Assembly (NCBI GenBank): GCA_910575815.1
Contig: CAJTFN010000008.1
Location: 124,001-188,000 of the forward strand
DNA length: 64,000 nucleotides
Reading direction: 5' to 3'
Source: Oscillospiraceae bacterium
Lineage (GTDB): Bacteria; Bacillota; Clostridia; Oscillospirales; Oscillospiraceae
Part shown: positions 42,930 through 53,100 of the stretch, piece by piece
Numbering within the stretch: position 1 is the stretch's first letter
Layout: every line of letters begins with the position of its first letter
The notes under the pieces: generated by a model
The model's input: only the letters and a program-made list of their open reading frames with translations
Databases searched by the model: none
Told to the model about the DNA's origin: nothing
Position numbers and translations under genes: made by a program

Positions 42930-43163
42930 GCCCCGCCGGAAGTCCGGCCGGTCCCCGGAACGAGGCGGATGGGCTCGACAGGCGAAGCGGTTTGCCGGGG
43001 ATCTGCTGTCGGATTTCCGCCGAATCTATGGCCGCGCCGATGAAAAACGCGCCGGCGGAAATGGGTTCAAGGGTCCGGAAGGGAAACGAGAATGAAAATC
43101 CGCCGGAGGGGCAAGCTACTCCAGAAGATTTGACCTTGGTCAAAGAAAAAGGAGTGGTTTCCC

Positions 43164-43382
43164 ATGGCCCATTTGAGCACCTATTTTTCCCTGGAGAACG
43201 CCGCCGGCAAGCACGACGAAAAGCTGCTGAAGCAGGGGTTGGACACCCTGCCCGGCATCACCTCTGTTAGCCTCAGCGACCGGGGCTGCATCGCGGTGGA
43301 CTACGACTCCACCGGCGTCCGGCAGGAGCAGATCCGGCAGAAGGTCCAGGAGCTGGGCTACCAGCTGCGCTGCGAGGACTGA
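43164..43382 (+). CDS. HMA-fold protein lacking the CxxC metal site
   Basis: 72 residues with the beta-alpha-beta spacing of heavy-metal-associated domains (ITSVSLSDRGCIAVDYDS, then QKVQELGYQL). The usual CxxC loop is absent; only isolated Cys residues remain. It may bind a different ligand or be a degenerate copper-chaperone-like protein. AAAGGAGTGG precedes the ATG, and a TTTGACC/GGTCAAA inverted repeat (43129-43144) just upstream could be an operator. The 234 nt before it (42930-43163) contains no other gene. Confidence 0.65.
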   Translation: MAHLSTYFSLENAAGKHDEKLLKQGLDTLPGITSVSLSDRGCIAVDYDSTGVRQEQIRQKVQELGYQLRCED

Positions 43383-43397
43383 GGACGGCAAAAATCC

Positions 43398-43426
43398 TTG
43401 ACACGCCGGACAAAGCTTGCTAATAT
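43398..43426 (+). promoter_or_regulatory. SigA promoter of the cysteine T-box operon
   Basis: TTGACA (43398-43403), 17 nt, TAATAT (43421-43426). Transcription would begin near 43433, at the base of the T-box stem I. Confidence 0.85.
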
Positions 43427-43432
43427 ACTGAG

Positions 43433-43660
43433 AGAGTCAAGTGAATACCGCGATGATCGGGAAGAGTAACAGAGAACTCCAACGGACAGAGAGGGCGCGT
43501 CACCGGCTGTAAGCGCGCCTGCGGCGGGAGCTGTGAAGTGCGCCTGGGAGCGGGAGGGCAAATCCCTCCGTCCGGCCCGCGTCAAGGGCCTCTTGAGTGA
43601 TAAAAGAGAGTGGAACCGCGATTCGTCGCCTCTCGTACTTCGGTGCGGGAGGCGTTTTCT
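43433..43660 (+). ncRNA. T-box leader, cysteine specifier
   Basis: The conserved T-box AGTGGAACCGCG is at 43609-43620. Stem I carries the AAGAGTAACAG loop-E side and, opposite it, CTGTGAAG followed by TGC (43539-43541), which I read as the Cys specifier codon. A terminator hairpin (gcctctcgtac, loop TTCG, 43628-43653, then GTTTT) overlaps the antiterminator region. Uncharged tRNA-Cys should stabilise the antiterminator and allow transcription of cysE and, further on, cysS. The layout matches known Firmicutes T-boxes; the specifier is assigned by eye. Confidence 0.88.
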
Positions 43661-43688
43661 TGTCTTCGTACCGGCAAGGAGTGAACCG

Positions 43689-44327
43689 ATGTATTTGACT
43701 CGTCTCGGCGGCCTTCTGGCCGCTTACCAGCGCCGGGACCCGGCGGCCCGAAGCAAGCTGGAGATTTTCCTTCTGTATCCCGGCGTCCACGCGCTGCTGT
43801 GGCACCGGGCGGCCCATTGGCTGTATTTGCGCCGCCGGTATTTTTTGGCCCGCTGGATTTCCCAGCACGCCCGGAGCCGTACCGGCATCGAGATTCACCC
43901 CGGCGCGTCCATTGGCCGCCGCTTGGTCATTGACCACGGCTGCGGCATCGTCATCGGCGAGACCGCCGAGATCGGGGACGATTGCCTCCTCTACCAGGGG
44001 GTGACCTTAGGAGGCACCGGGAAGGACCAGGGCAAGCGCCATCCCACGCTTGGGAACCACGTGATGGTGGGCTCCGGGGCCCGGATACTGGGGCCCTTCA
44101 AGGTGGGGGACAACGCCCGCATTGCCGCCGGGGCCGTGGTGCTGCGGGAGGTGCCGCCGGGGGCCACCGCCGTGGGCGTGCCCGCCCGGATTGTCCGGAT
44201 GAACGGGCGGCCTGTGCGCTATGCCGACGACGTGGACCAGATCAGCGTCCGGGACCCTGTGCGGGAGGAGCTGGAACGGCTGGAACGCCGACTGGAGGCG
44301 CTGGAGGGCCAAAAGGAACCCGCCTGA
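43689..44327 (+). CDS. cysE: Serine O-acetyltransferase
   Basis: 212 residues. Left-handed beta-helix acyltransferase with hexapeptide repeats ([56 protein letters not shown]). It makes O-acetylserine from serine and acetyl-CoA, the first committed step of cysteine synthesis. The short N-terminal domain is of the Bacillus/plant-plastid-like compact type. ATG at 43689 follows AAGGAGTG. It sits directly behind the Cys T-box, so it is induced by cysteine starvation. Confidence 0.93.
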   Translation: MYLTRLGGLLAAYQRRDPAARSKLEIFLLYPGVHALLWHRAAHWLYLRRRYFLARWISQHARSRTGIEIHPGASIGRRLVIDHGCGIVIGETAEIGDDCLLYQGVTLGGTGKDQGKRHPTLGNHVMVGSGARILGPFKVGDNARIAAGAVVLREVPPGATAVGVPARIVRMNGRPVRYADDVDQISVRDPVREELERLERRLEALEGQKEPA

Positions 44328-44404
44328 CGGAGAGAGGCCGTTCCCCCTTGGCGGGATGTGGAGAGAATCGGCCTCCAAAACGGGAAGAGGACGGAGGAGC
44401 GCGC

Positions 44405-44785
44405 ATGCGGTTGGAACGAATGCACCATATCGCCATCATCGTGTCGGATTACCGGAAAGCCCGGGAATTCTACGTGGAAAAGCTGGGGTTCCCCATTCTT
44501 CGGGAGAACTTCCGGGAGGAGAGGGGAGACTGGAAGCTGGATTTGAAATTTGGGGAGGGGGAACTGGAGATTTTCGCCGTCCCCGGCGCGCCGGAGCGCC
44601 CCAGCTACCCGGAGGCCCAGGGCCTGCGTCATCTGGCCTTCCAGGTGGAGGACGTCGAAGCGGCGGTCCGGGAGCTGGAAGCCCTGGGCATCCCGTGCGA
44701 GGAGATCCGCTGGGACCCATTCAGCCGGAAGCGGATGACCTTTTTCCATGACCCGGACGGTCTGCCTCTGGAGCTCCACGAGTGA
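44405..44785 (+). CDS. VOC/glyoxalase-like family protein
   Basis: 126 residues, one vicinal-oxygen-chelate fold: MHHIAIIVSDYRKAREFYVE at the start and FFHDPDGLPLELHE at the end (metal Glu in the last motif, His in the first). It resembles YwbC/SMU1112-type glyoxalase/bleomycin-resistance proteins. GGAGGAGCGC precedes the ATG. It lies between cysE and cysS on the T-box transcript; a link to sulphur metabolism or methylglyoxal removal is conceivable but not shown. Confidence 0.85.
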   Translation: MRLERMHHIAIIVSDYRKAREFYVEKLGFPILRENFREERGDWKLDLKFGEGELEIFAVPGAPERPSYPEAQGLRHLAFQVEDVEAAVRELEALGIPCEEIRWDPFSRKRMTFFHDPDGLPLELHE

Positions 44786-44883
44786 GCCCGGAAATTGGGG
44801 ACGCCGGAGTGCCTGTCCGCTGAAAGAAATTACCGGGAAAACACGGATTCTATATGGGATTAAACAATAAGGAGAAGAAAATC

Positions 44884-46326
44884 ATGTATCTTTACAATTC
44901 CGCTACCCACAAGAAAGAGGAGTTCAAAACCCACACCCCCGGCCGGGTGGAGATGTACACCTGCGGGCCTACCGTGTACCACTTCGCCCACATCGGCAAC
45001 CTCCGGAGCTATATCATGGAGGACGTGCTGGAGAAATATTTCCGCTTCGCCGGCTATGATGTGAATCGGGTTATGAACATCACCGACGTAGGCCACCTCT
45101 CCAGCGACGCCGACACCGGCGAGGACAAAATGCTCAAGGGCGCCAAGCGGGAGAACAAAACCGTCATGGACATCGCCCAATACTACACCGACGCCTTTTT
45201 TGATGACTGCCGGAAGCTGAACATCAAGACCCCCGACGTGGTCCAGCCCGCCACCGGCTGTGTGGACGAGTATATCAAGATCATCTCCAAACTGGTGGAC
45301 ACCGGTTACGCCTATCTGGCGGGGGGGAATGTGTACTTTGACAGCTCCAAGCTGGCCCGGTATTACATCTTCAACGACCACGACGAGGAAGACCTGGCCA
45401 TAGGCGTCCGGGAGGGCGTGGAGGAGGACTCCAACAAGCGCAACAAGAACGACTTCGTCCTCTGGTTCACCAAATCCAAGTTTGAGGACCAGGCCCTCAA
45501 GTGGGACTCCCCCTGGGGTGTGGGCTACCCTGGTTGGCACATTGAGTGCTCCGGCATTTCCATGAAGTACAACGGGGAGTACCTGGACCTCCACTGCGGC
45601 GGCGTGGACAACGCCTTCCCGCACCACACCAACGAAATCGCCCAGTCCGAGAGCTACCTGGGCCACCCCTGGTGCCCCCACTGGTTCCATGTCCACCACC
45701 TGAACGACCCGGCGGGGAAGATGTCCAAGTCCAAGGGAGAGTTCCTGACAGTCTCCCTGCTGGAGGAGAAGGGCTATGACCCCCTGGCCTACCGCTGGTT
45801 CTGCCTCCAGAGCCATTACCGGAAGACCCTGGTGTTCAGCTGGGAGAATCTGGACAACGCCGCCGCCGCATACACGAAGCTGCTGAACCGCCTTGCGGCC
45901 TTGAAGCCCGAGGGAGACGTGGACGAGGCGGTGCGGAAGGAGTACCGGGAGAAGTTCCTCCAGCAGGTGGGCAATGACCTGAATACCTCCATGGCGGTGA
46001 CGGCGGTGTTCGACGCACTGAAAGCGAAGACCAACGACGCCACAAAGCTGGCCATCATTGGGGAGTTCGACCAGGTGCTGTCCATGAGCCTCTTGGAGAA
46101 GGCGGCGGCTCTTCGGGAGAAGGCCGCCCAGGCCGTCCAGTCCGGCGGCGGGGACTACGTCATCACCGGCGAGGGAGACCCGGAGATCGATGCCAAGGTC
46201 CTGGCCCGGTACGAGGCCAAGAAGGCGAAAAACTTCGCCGAGGCGGACCGTATCCGGGATGAATTGAAGGCCCAGGGCATTGAGGTCACCGACGTCAAGG
46301 GCGGAGCCTCCTGGAAGCGAGTATAA
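44884..46326 (+). CDS. cysS: Cysteinyl-tRNA synthetase
   Basis: 480 residues. Class I synthetase with HIGH variant HIGN (FAHIGNLR), zinc-binding Cys/His set (TCGPTVY, HIECSG, HHTNE) and KMSKSKG, followed by the DALR-like anticodon domain. It charges tRNA-Cys and so closes the feedback loop on the upstream T-box. TAAGGAGAAG precedes the ATG; the frame extends upstream only by a few codons. Two hairpin terminators follow. Confidence 0.95.
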   Translation: MYLYNSATHKKEEFKTHTPGRVEMYTCGPTVYHFAHIGNLRSYIMEDVLEKYFRFAGYDVNRVMNITDVGHLSSDADTGEDKMLKGAKRENKTVMDIAQYYTDAFFDDCRKLNIKTPDVVQPATGCVDEYIKIISKLVDTGYAYLAGGNVYFDSSKLARYYIFNDHDEEDLAIGVREGVEEDSNKRNKNDFVLWFTKSKFEDQALKWDSPWGVGYPGWHIECSGISMKYNGEYLDLHCGGVDNAFPHHTNEIAQSESYLGHPWCPHWFHVHHLNDPAGKMSKSKGEFLTVSLLEEKGYDPLAYRWFCLQSHYRKTLVFSWENLDNAAAAYTKLLNRLAALKPEGDVDEAVRKEYREKFLQQVGNDLNTSMAVTAVFDALKAKTNDATKLAIIGEFDQVLSMSLLEKAAALREKAAQAVQSGGGDYVITGEGDPEIDAKVLARYEAKKAKNFAEADRIRDELKAQGIEVTDVKGGASWKRV

Positions 46327-46354
46327 GCGCTCGGTTTATCAAAAATAGCGCCGG

Positions 46355-46432
46355 CTGAAAGGGAACGGAAAGGAAAAGGCGAGAGAAACCCTCCAGGGGT
46401 TTCTCTCGTTTTTAATCCGAAGTTATTCAGAA
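46355..46432 (+). repeat. Dispersed terminator-bearing repeat, copy downstream of cysS
   Basis: About 78 bp closely similar to 5495-5572: CTGAAAG, then ACGGAAAGGAAAAG, then a 12-bp-stem hairpin (46380-46408) followed by TTTTT. It forms the cysS terminator. The same sequence is tandemly embedded in the 5.4-5.8 kb array, so it behaves as a mobile or repeatedly duplicated terminator unit. Confidence 0.75.
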
Positions 46433-46448
46433 TTTTTTAAAGGCCTGA

Positions 46449-46478
46449 GCGCCCATGTCAAAAGGCATGGGCGCTTTT
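46449..46478 (+). terminator. Second terminator after cysS
   Basis: A 9-bp stem gcgcccatg with an 8-nt loop, followed by TTTT. Confidence 0.8.
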
Positions 46479-46516
46479 CTATCAGACAGAAGTGAAGGGA
46501 GCTTCATGTTTTTCTC

Positions 46517-46573
46517 TTGACAACCGGTGGGCGGAGTGGTAATATGAAGCTTGCTTCACAAGAAGCGAGCTTC
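46517..46573 (+). promoter_or_regulatory. Promoter and operator of the HTH/membrane-protein pair
   Basis: TTGACA (46517-46522), 17 nt, TAATAT (46540-46545). Starting on the last base of the -10 box is an inverted repeat, TGAAGCT...AGCTTCA with inner GCTTC/GAAGC arms (46545-46573), covering the expected transcription start. It is a likely autoregulatory site for the HTH protein encoded 18 nt downstream. Confidence 0.7.
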
Positions 46574-46590
46574 ACATAAGGGGGAGGAAT

Positions 46591-46827
46591 GTGGTGAAGA
46601 CCAGAGTGAAAGATCTGCGGACCGCCGCGGGGATGACCCAGCAGCAGCTGGCGGAGCGGGTCCATGTTTCGGCGCGGACGATCATCTCCATTGAGAAGGA
46701 GCAGTACAGCCCGTCGCTGATGTTGGCATACCGGATGGCGGAGGTCTTCGGCGTGACCGTGGAGGAGCTTTGCTGTCTTAGAGAAAATCGGGAATTGGAG
46801 GACCGGAGGTATGAAGATCTACCATAA
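46591..46827 (+). CDS. Small Xre-type HTH regulator
   Basis: 78 residues, essentially one Cro/CI helix-turn-helix (MTQQQLAERVHVSARTIISIE) with a short acidic tail. The start is GTG 46591 or the adjacent GTG 46594, after GGGGAGG. Its 3' end overlaps the membrane protein gene by 17 nt, so the two are coupled. YvaO/YozG-like pairs of this kind are common in Firmicutes, with the regulator repressing its own operon. Confidence 0.85.
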   Translation: MVKTRVKDLRTAAGMTQQQLAERVHVSARTIISIEKEQYSPSLMLAYRMAEVFGVTVEELCCLRENRELEDRRYEDLP

Positions 46828-47227
46828 AAAGAATTTTACTTTTGGCCTGTTCGCGCTGCTCCTGGGAGCGCTGAACCTGGCGCGGAGCGCCTTACAGGGC
46901 TTTGACCGGAACGATGGCGTACTGGTGGGACTGCTGCTGCTTCTGGGGGGAGCCAGTGTCGTTCGGAGCCTGTCCCCCCGGTGGTCCCGGGAGGACAAGG
47001 TGGAGGAGCGGGACGAGCGGAATCAGCTGGTGAAGCTGAAATCCAGAAGCCAGGCATATTATATCAGCCAAATCGTTTTCCTGGCGGCGGAGACGGTGTT
47101 GATTTCTTGGGGAAAGATATCCGGGCAGGAGACCCTAATTTACATGGGCCTGGGGCTGATGGCGGCGTTTTTCATCTCCCTGATTGCGGATTTCTTCACA
47201 TGGGTGTACTACGACGAGCATATCTGA
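46811..47227 (+). CDS. Four-helix membrane protein (DUF2178-like)
   Basis: 138 residues with membrane helices at about 9-28, 36-50, 85-104 and 110-131 and a charged central loop (EDKVEERDERNQLVKLKSRSQ). The 'DERN' loop between helix pairs resembles DUF2178-type proteins encoded next to small HTH regulators. The function is unknown; it may modulate the regulator or sense envelope state. A GC hairpin (47238-47262) follows the stop codon. Confidence 0.75.
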   Translation: MKIYHKKNFTFGLFALLLGALNLARSALQGFDRNDGVLVGLLLLLGGASVVRSLSPRWSREDKVEERDERNQLVKLKSRSQAYYISQIVFLAAETVLISWGKISGQETLIYMGLGLMAAFFISLIADFFTWVYYDEHI

Positions 47228-47237
47228 GCAGAGAGAA

Positions 47238-47262
47238 GGGCCCCGCCACTATAGCGGGGCCC
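47238..47262. terminator. GC hairpin between convergent genes
   Basis: A 9-bp stem gggccccgc with a 7-nt loop and poor U tracts on both strands. It may serve as a weak bidirectional terminator between the membrane protein and the aldo/keto reductase genes. Confidence 0.45.
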
Positions 47263-47315
47263 GCAGCTCTTTGCCGGTGACAGGATGTAGGAGAATCTGC
47301 TTGAGAGAACGGGAA

Positions 47316-48503
47316 TCAGCGCAGCCGGGCCTGGCGGGCCTCCTCCTCCCGCTGGCGGCTGATGTCCGCCCAGCTGGGAAGTTTTGCGCACTCTTCCACC
47401 AGCCCCTTCATCGCCCCGGGGATGTCGATGTTCTGGGGGCAGACCTTGGCGCACTTGCCGCAGGCGATGCAGGCGGCGGGGCGCTTGTCCTCCGGAAGGG
47501 CGTCCAACAGCATGGGGACGTTGAGAGAGGGGGAGAAGCGAATCTCGTTATAAGCGGAGATTAGTACGGGAATGTCCAGGCCCTGGGGACAGCCGTCGCA
47601 GCAGTAGCGGCAGGCTGTGCAGGGGACGGAGTTTTTCATGCCCTCCGCGATCTCCAGAAGGGTGGCGCGTTCCGCCTCCGTCAGCGGCTTTTCCTGCTGG
47701 AAGGTCTCCACGTTCTCCACCATTTGCGCCATGTTGGACATGCCGCTGAGAATCATCTTCACATTGGGAAGGTCCTGTAGGAAACGGAACGCCCAGGCCG
47801 GATTTGTCTCATCGGGGCGCAGGGCCTGGAGCCGGGCGACCTCCGTCTCGGAGAGCTGGGTCAGCCGGCCGCCCCGGACGGGCTCCATGACCCAAACGGG
47901 AATGCCCCGCTCCGTCAGAAGCTCGTACTTCTCCTTGGCCTCCTGCAAGGTCCAGTCCAGATAGTTCAGCTGGATTTGGCAAAATTCCATCTGGTCGCCG
48001 CAGTAGTCCAGGAAACTCTGGATGGTGTCCGGCCGACCGTGGGTGGAAAAGCCCAGATGCTTGATGCGGCCCAACCGCTTCTGCTCCAGGAAGTAGTCCA
48101 GGATGCCCCATTGGGGGTCCTGATAGACCTGGATGGAATTCTCATACACATTGTGGAGCAGGTAGAAATCAAAGTAGTCCACACCGCATTTTTGGAGCTG
48201 CTCTTCAAAGATTTCAGCGGGGTTGTAGCTGCCGCGGATAATGTGGCCGGGGTATTTGCTGGCGAGGTAATAGCTCTCCCGGGGATAGCGGGACAGGGAT
48301 TTTCCGATGACTTTTTCAGACATTCCGCCGTGATAGGGATGGGCGGTGTCAAAGTAATTGATTCCGTGGGAAATCGCGTAGTCGATCATGTCATCCACTT
48401 GCTTTTCGTCAATATCCGTTGCGACGCCGTTGACCACAGGCAGGCGCATGGTGCCGAAGCCCAGGCGTGATAAGGGAATCCCCTGAAACTCGTTTGTAAG
48501 CAT
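47316..48503 (-). CDS. Aldo/keto reductase with C-terminal 4Fe-4S domain
   Basis: 395 residues. An aldo/keto reductase barrel with catalytic residues visible in NYFDTAHPYHGGMSEKVIG (Asp and Tyr), LASKYPG (Lys) and YLLHNV (His). A ferredoxin-like tail adds CTACRYCCDGCP and CIACGKCAKVCP, two [4Fe-4S] motifs. This fusion is common in anaerobic Firmicutes and suggests ferredoxin-linked rather than simple NADPH chemistry; the substrate is unknown. It lies 38 nt after guaB and may be cotranscribed with it. Confidence 0.9.
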   Translation of the reverse strand: MLTNEFQGIPLSRLGFGTMRLPVVNGVATDIDEKQVDDMIDYAISHGINYFDTAHPYHGGMSEKVIGKSLSRYPRESYYLASKYPGHIIRGSYNPAEIFEEQLQKCGVDYFDFYLLHNVYENSIQVYQDPQWGILDYFLEQKRLGRIKHLGFSTHGRPDTIQSFLDYCGDQMEFCQIQLNYLDWTLQEAKEKYELLTERGIPVWVMEPVRGGRLTQLSETEVARLQALRPDETNPAWAFRFLQDLPNVKMILSGMSNMAQMVENVETFQQEKPLTEAERATLLEIAEGMKNSVPCTACRYCCDGCPQGLDIPVLISAYNEIRFSPSLNVPMLLDALPEDKRPAACIACGKCAKVCPQNIDIPGAMKGLVEECAKLPSWADISRQREEEARQARLR

Positions 48504-48541
48504 GGCTGCAAACCTCCCAATGTTGTCAGATTCGTTGTGGC

Positions 48542-50053
48542 TTAGTTCCGGCCCACTCCTCCGGCGGAGTCCTTCAGGAGCACATCATGGGCCCCGCCCT
48601 CCACGATGGAGACGGAGCTCACCAGGGTCAGCTTGGCCTTGTCCCGGAGCTCCGGAATGGTCAGCGCGCCGCAGTTGCACATGGTGGAGCGGATTTTCGC
48701 CAGGGTGGTGGCCATGCCGTCCGCCAGGGCGCCGGCATAGGGTACATAGGAGTCCACGCCCTCTTCGAAGGAGAGCTTTGCCGAGCCGCCCAAGTCATAG
48801 CGCTGCCAGTTCCGGGCCCGGGCACTGCCCTCGCCCCAGTATTCCTTCATATAGCTGCCGCCAATGAGAATCTTGCTGGTGGGAGACTCGTCGAACCGGG
48901 AGAAGTACCGGCCCAGCATGCAGAAATCCGCGCCCATGGCCAGAGCCAGTGTAATGTGATAATCCTGTACAATGCCGCCGTCAGCGCAGATGGGGACGTA
49001 GACCCCGGTTTCCGCAAAGTAGCGGTCTCGCTCCGCCGCCACGTCGATCACCGCCGTGGCCTGGCCCCGGCCGATGCCCTTGGTCTCCCGGGTGATGCAG
49101 ATGGAGCCGCCGCCGATGCCGATCTTCACGAAGTCCGCACCCGCGTCCGCCAGGAAGCGGAAGCCCTCGCCGTCCACCACGTTGCCCGCGCCCACCTTCA
49201 CCGTGTCGCCGTAGCGGTCGCGAATCCATTTCAGCGTCCGGGCCTGCCACTCGGAATAGCCTTCGGAGGAGTCGATGACCAGCACGTCCACCCCGGCGTC
49301 CACCAGGGCGGGAACACGGGTCTCATAGTCCCGGGTGTTGATGCCCGCGCCGACGACGTAGCGCTTCTGGCTGTCCAGCAGCTCCAGGGGGTTGCCCTTG
49401 TGGGAGTCGTAGTCCTTCCGGAAGACGAAGCTCACCAGATGGCCGTCCTTGGAGACGATGGGCAGGGCGTTGAGCTTCCGGTCCCAGATGATGTCGTTGG
49501 CCTCTTTTAAGCTGGTGCCCTCCGGGGCGTAAATCAGCTTGTCAAAGGGGGTCATGAAATCCGTGACAGGGGTAGCGGGGTCCAAACGGCTGACCCGGTA
49601 GTCCCGGCTGGTGACAAGGCCCAGCAGCTGGCCCGTGCCGGTTCCGTCGTCGGTGACGGCCATGGTGGAATGGCCGCTGCGCTCTTTCAGGGCCAGCACA
49701 TCCGCCAGGGTGTCCCCAATCCGGAGGTTGGAATCGCTGGTGACAAAGCCCGCCTTGTGGTTTTTGACCTTGCGGACCATCTCCGCCTGCTGCTCCACAG
49801 GCTGGGAGACAAAGATGAAGGCAATTCCGCCCTCCTTGGCAAGACCGATGCCCATCTGCTCGCCGGAAACGGCTTGCATGACGGCGGAGACCATGGGAAC
49901 ATTCATGGTCAAGGGACATTCCTCACCCTTTTTGTACTTTACCACCGGGGTCTTGAGGGATACGTTGGCGGGGATACACTCGGCGGAGGAGTAGCCGGGA
50001 ACCAGAAGGTATTCACTGAAGGTGCGGGAGGGCTCAGAGAAAAAGTAGGCCAT
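48542..50053 (-). CDS. guaB: IMP dehydrogenase
   Basis: 503 residues. Oxidises IMP to XMP with NAD+, the first step from the purine operon's product towards GMP. The catalytic Cys loop [12 protein letters not shown] and flap region ([10 protein letters not shown]) are present, as are two CBS repeats in the insert (about 95-210). GAGGTG precedes the ATG. It has its own strong promoter, just downstream of purL. Confidence 0.93.
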   Translation of the reverse strand: MAYFFSEPSRTFSEYLLVPGYSSAECIPANVSLKTPVVKYKKGEECPLTMNVPMVSAVMQAVSGEQMGIGLAKEGGIAFIFVSQPVEQQAEMVRKVKNHKAGFVTSDSNLRIGDTLADVLALKERSGHSTMAVTDDGTGTGQLLGLVTSRDYRVSRLDPATPVTDFMTPFDKLIYAPEGTSLKEANDIIWDRKLNALPIVSKDGHLVSFVFRKDYDSHKGNPLELLDSQKRYVVGAGINTRDYETRVPALVDAGVDVLVIDSSEGYSEWQARTLKWIRDRYGDTVKVGAGNVVDGEGFRFLADAGADFVKIGIGGGSICITRETKGIGRGQATAVIDVAAERDRYFAETGVYVPICADGGIVQDYHITLALAMGADFCMLGRYFSRFDESPTSKILIGGSYMKEYWGEGSARARNWQRYDLGGSAKLSFEEGVDSYVPYAGALADGMATTLAKIRSTMCNCGALTIPELRDKAKLTLVSSVSIVEGGAHDVLLKDSAGGVGRN

Positions 50054-50086
50054 GGAGGCGACACCTCGTTTCTATAAATTTTAGGC

Positions 50087-50115
50087 AGTATACATGATAC
50101 AGAGGAGCTTGTCAA
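50087..50115 (-). promoter_or_regulatory. SigA promoter of guaB
   Basis: Minus-strand TTGACA (50115-50110), 17-nt spacer, TATACT (50092-50087), about 35 nt before the guaB ATG and just past the purL stop. Confidence 0.8.
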
Positions 50116-50158
50116 GTCTCTGCTTCAAGGATTCTCATTATTTTCGCCAGGCGCTTTA

Positions 50159-53100
50159 TCAGAGGCTGAAATAGTTTCCGGCGGCCTGGAAGAGATGGAG
50201 GTCATAGTCTCCGGGGACGTTCCGATACAGTCCGGGACCGATGCGCTCGGCATGGCCCATCTTGCCGAAGACGCGCCCGTCGGGGGAGGTGATGCCTTCC
50301 ACAGCCCAGACGGAGCCGTTGGGGTTGAAGTCCGGGTCCATGGTGGGGCGGCCCTCCAGGTCCGCGTACTGGGTGGCGATCTGGCCCTTGGCCGCCAGGG
50401 CTTTCAGGAGCTCCGGGGGGCAGAGGAAGCGTCCCTCGCCGTGGGAGATGGGGACGGCGTAGACCTCGCCGGGGTTCACCCGGGCCAGCCAGGGGGATTG
50501 GTTGGAGACCACGCGGGTGTGTACGATTTTGGACTGGTGCCGCCCGATGGTATTGAAGCTCAGGGTGGGACAGGTCTCGTCGCAATCCAGGATCTCGCCA
50601 TAGGGGACCAGACCCAGCTTGATGAGGGCTTGGAAGCCGTTGCAGATGCCAAGGACCAGGCCGTCCCGGTTTTTGAGGAGGTCCATCACCGCATCGGAGG
50701 TCTCCGGGCCCCGGAGAAAGGCCGTGATGAACTTGCCGGAGCCGTCGGGCTCGTCGCCGCCGGAGAAGCCGCCGGGGAGAAAGAGAATGTGGCTCTCCCG
50801 GAGCTTCCGGGCAAAGGCGGCGGCGGATTCGGATACGTCTTTAGCGGACTGGTTGTTAATGACGAAGATTTCCGTCTCCAGGCCCGCCCGCTGGGCGGCC
50901 CGGGCGCTGTCGTATTCGCAGTTGGTGCCGGGGAAGACGGGAATCAGGACCTTGGGCTTCGCCACGCCCGCCTTGGGGGCGGGCCGGGTGAAGGCGGGAC
51001 AGGGGAGCTCGGGAGCCTCGCCCTCCGCGGGGACGCGGTTCGGATAAACGTCCTCCAGAATAGCTTCGCTCAGGGAGAGAAGCTCGTCAATGGAAGCGGA
51101 ATCATCACCGATTGTAACGGCTGGTTCGGCTGTAGTTACGCCGACACGGTAGGCACTGAGGCCGCCGGCCGGTTCTTCGGTCAGCTCGGCGAGGATTGTG
51201 CCTTGATAACTGGAGTCGAACCACTGGAGATTTACGCGAGGCTCAAAAACAAAGCCGATATGGTTACCGAAAGTCATCTTCACGATTCCCTCGGCAATGC
51301 TGTGTTCCACAGCCCAGGCGGCTTTTACTTTTCCGGTTTGGCAGAGGGCGTGAAAGGCGTCCCAAGTGTTTCTCCGCTCCTCTGCGGAACCGTCCATGGA
51401 ACTGTCAAAGAGATAGACCGGATGCCCCGCCTCCTTGAACTCCGGGGTAATCACCTCTCCCGCCTGAATGGGGGCGATGGCAAAGGAAATCAGGGTTGGG
51501 GGCACGTCCAGGTCCAGGAAGGAGCCGGACATGGAGTCCTTGCCGCCGATGGCCGCCGCGCCGAAGTCCATCTGGGCCTCCATGGCCCCCAGGAGGGCGG
51601 CAAAGGGCTTGCCCCAGCGGTCCGGGTCCGTCCGCAGCTTCTCAAAATACTCCTGCAAGGTCAGGTAAGCGGCCTTGTAGTCCGCGCCGGAGGCCACCAG
51701 CTTGGCAAGGGAGACGGTGACCGCGTCGTAGGCTCCCTGGTAAGGACTCCGCTCCATAGCCTCCGGGTCGCAGCCGTAGGCCATGACGCTGGCCTGCTCG
51801 GTCTCCTGCCCCGGCAGCACCGGGAGAAGGGCCGCCATGGCCTGGGCAGGGGTCCGCTGGGTTTTGCCCCCGAAGGGCATGGTGACGCTGCCCGCGCCGA
51901 TGGTGGAGTCGAACCGCTCCACCAGCCCCCGGCGGGAGGCGCATTGCAGGCTGGAGGCCGTTTCCCGGAGAGAGTAAGAGGAAGGCTGGCTCTGGGAGAA
52001 ACGCTCTTTCGCCGGGACATGGACCTGAGCGTGCTTCACCGCGCCGTTGGAGTTCAAAAATTCCCGGCTCAGGCTGACAATGGTTTCCCCTTGCCAGTGC
52101 ATGACCATGCGGGGCTCCGCCGTCACCACGGCCACCTGGTAAGCCTCCAGGTTTTCCGCCCTGGCGGCGGCGATGAAGGCTTCCGCGTCCTCCGGGGCCA
52201 CCACCACCGCCATGCGCTCCTGGCTCTCGGAGATGGCAAGCTCCGTGCCGTCCAGGCCGTCGTATTTCTTCCGCACCGCGTCCAGGTCGATGGTCAGCCC
52301 GTCCGCCAGCTCGCCAATGGCGACGGAGACGCCGCCGGCGCCGAAGTCGTTGCAGCGCTTGATGAGCCGGGTGACGTTTCCGTCTCGAAAGAGGCGCTGA
52401 ATCTTCCGCTCCTCCGGGGCGTTGCCCTTCTGGACCTCGCTGGCCATGGTCCGGAGGGAAGTCTGGTTATGGCTCTTGGAGGAGCCGGTGGCCCCGCCGA
52501 TGCCGTCCCGGCCCGTCCGGCCGCCCAGAAGGATCACCACGTCCCCGGGGGCGGGGCACTCCCGCCGGACGTTCTCCGCCGGCGCCGCGCCCACCACGGC
52601 GCCCACCTCCAGGTGCTTGGCCACGTAGCCGGGGTGATAGAGCTCCGCCACATGGCCCGTGGCCAGGCCGATCTGGTTGCCGTAGGAGGAATAGCCCGCC
52701 GCTGCCGTCTGGCAGAGCTTCCGCTGGGGGAGCTTGCCGGGGAGGGTATCCGCCAGGGGCGTCCGGGGGTCGCCGCAACCGGTGAGGCGCATGGCCTGAT
52801 GGACGTAGGCCCGGCCGGAGAGGGGGTCCCGGATGCAGCCGCCGATGCAGGTGGCCGCGCCGCCGAAGGGCTCGATCTCCGTGGGGTGGTTGTGGGTCTC
52901 GTTCTTGAACATCAGCAGCCAGTCCTGGGTTTCCCCGTCTACCACCGCCGGGACGTGGATGGAACAGGCGTTGATTTCCTCGCTCTCGTCCAGCTCCGGG
53001 AGAAGCCCCCGCTTTTTCAGGGCCTTGGCGGCGATGGTGGCGATGTCCATCAGGGTCTCGGGGCGGTCCGTGGCCCTCCCGCCGTAGACCTCGCTGCGCA

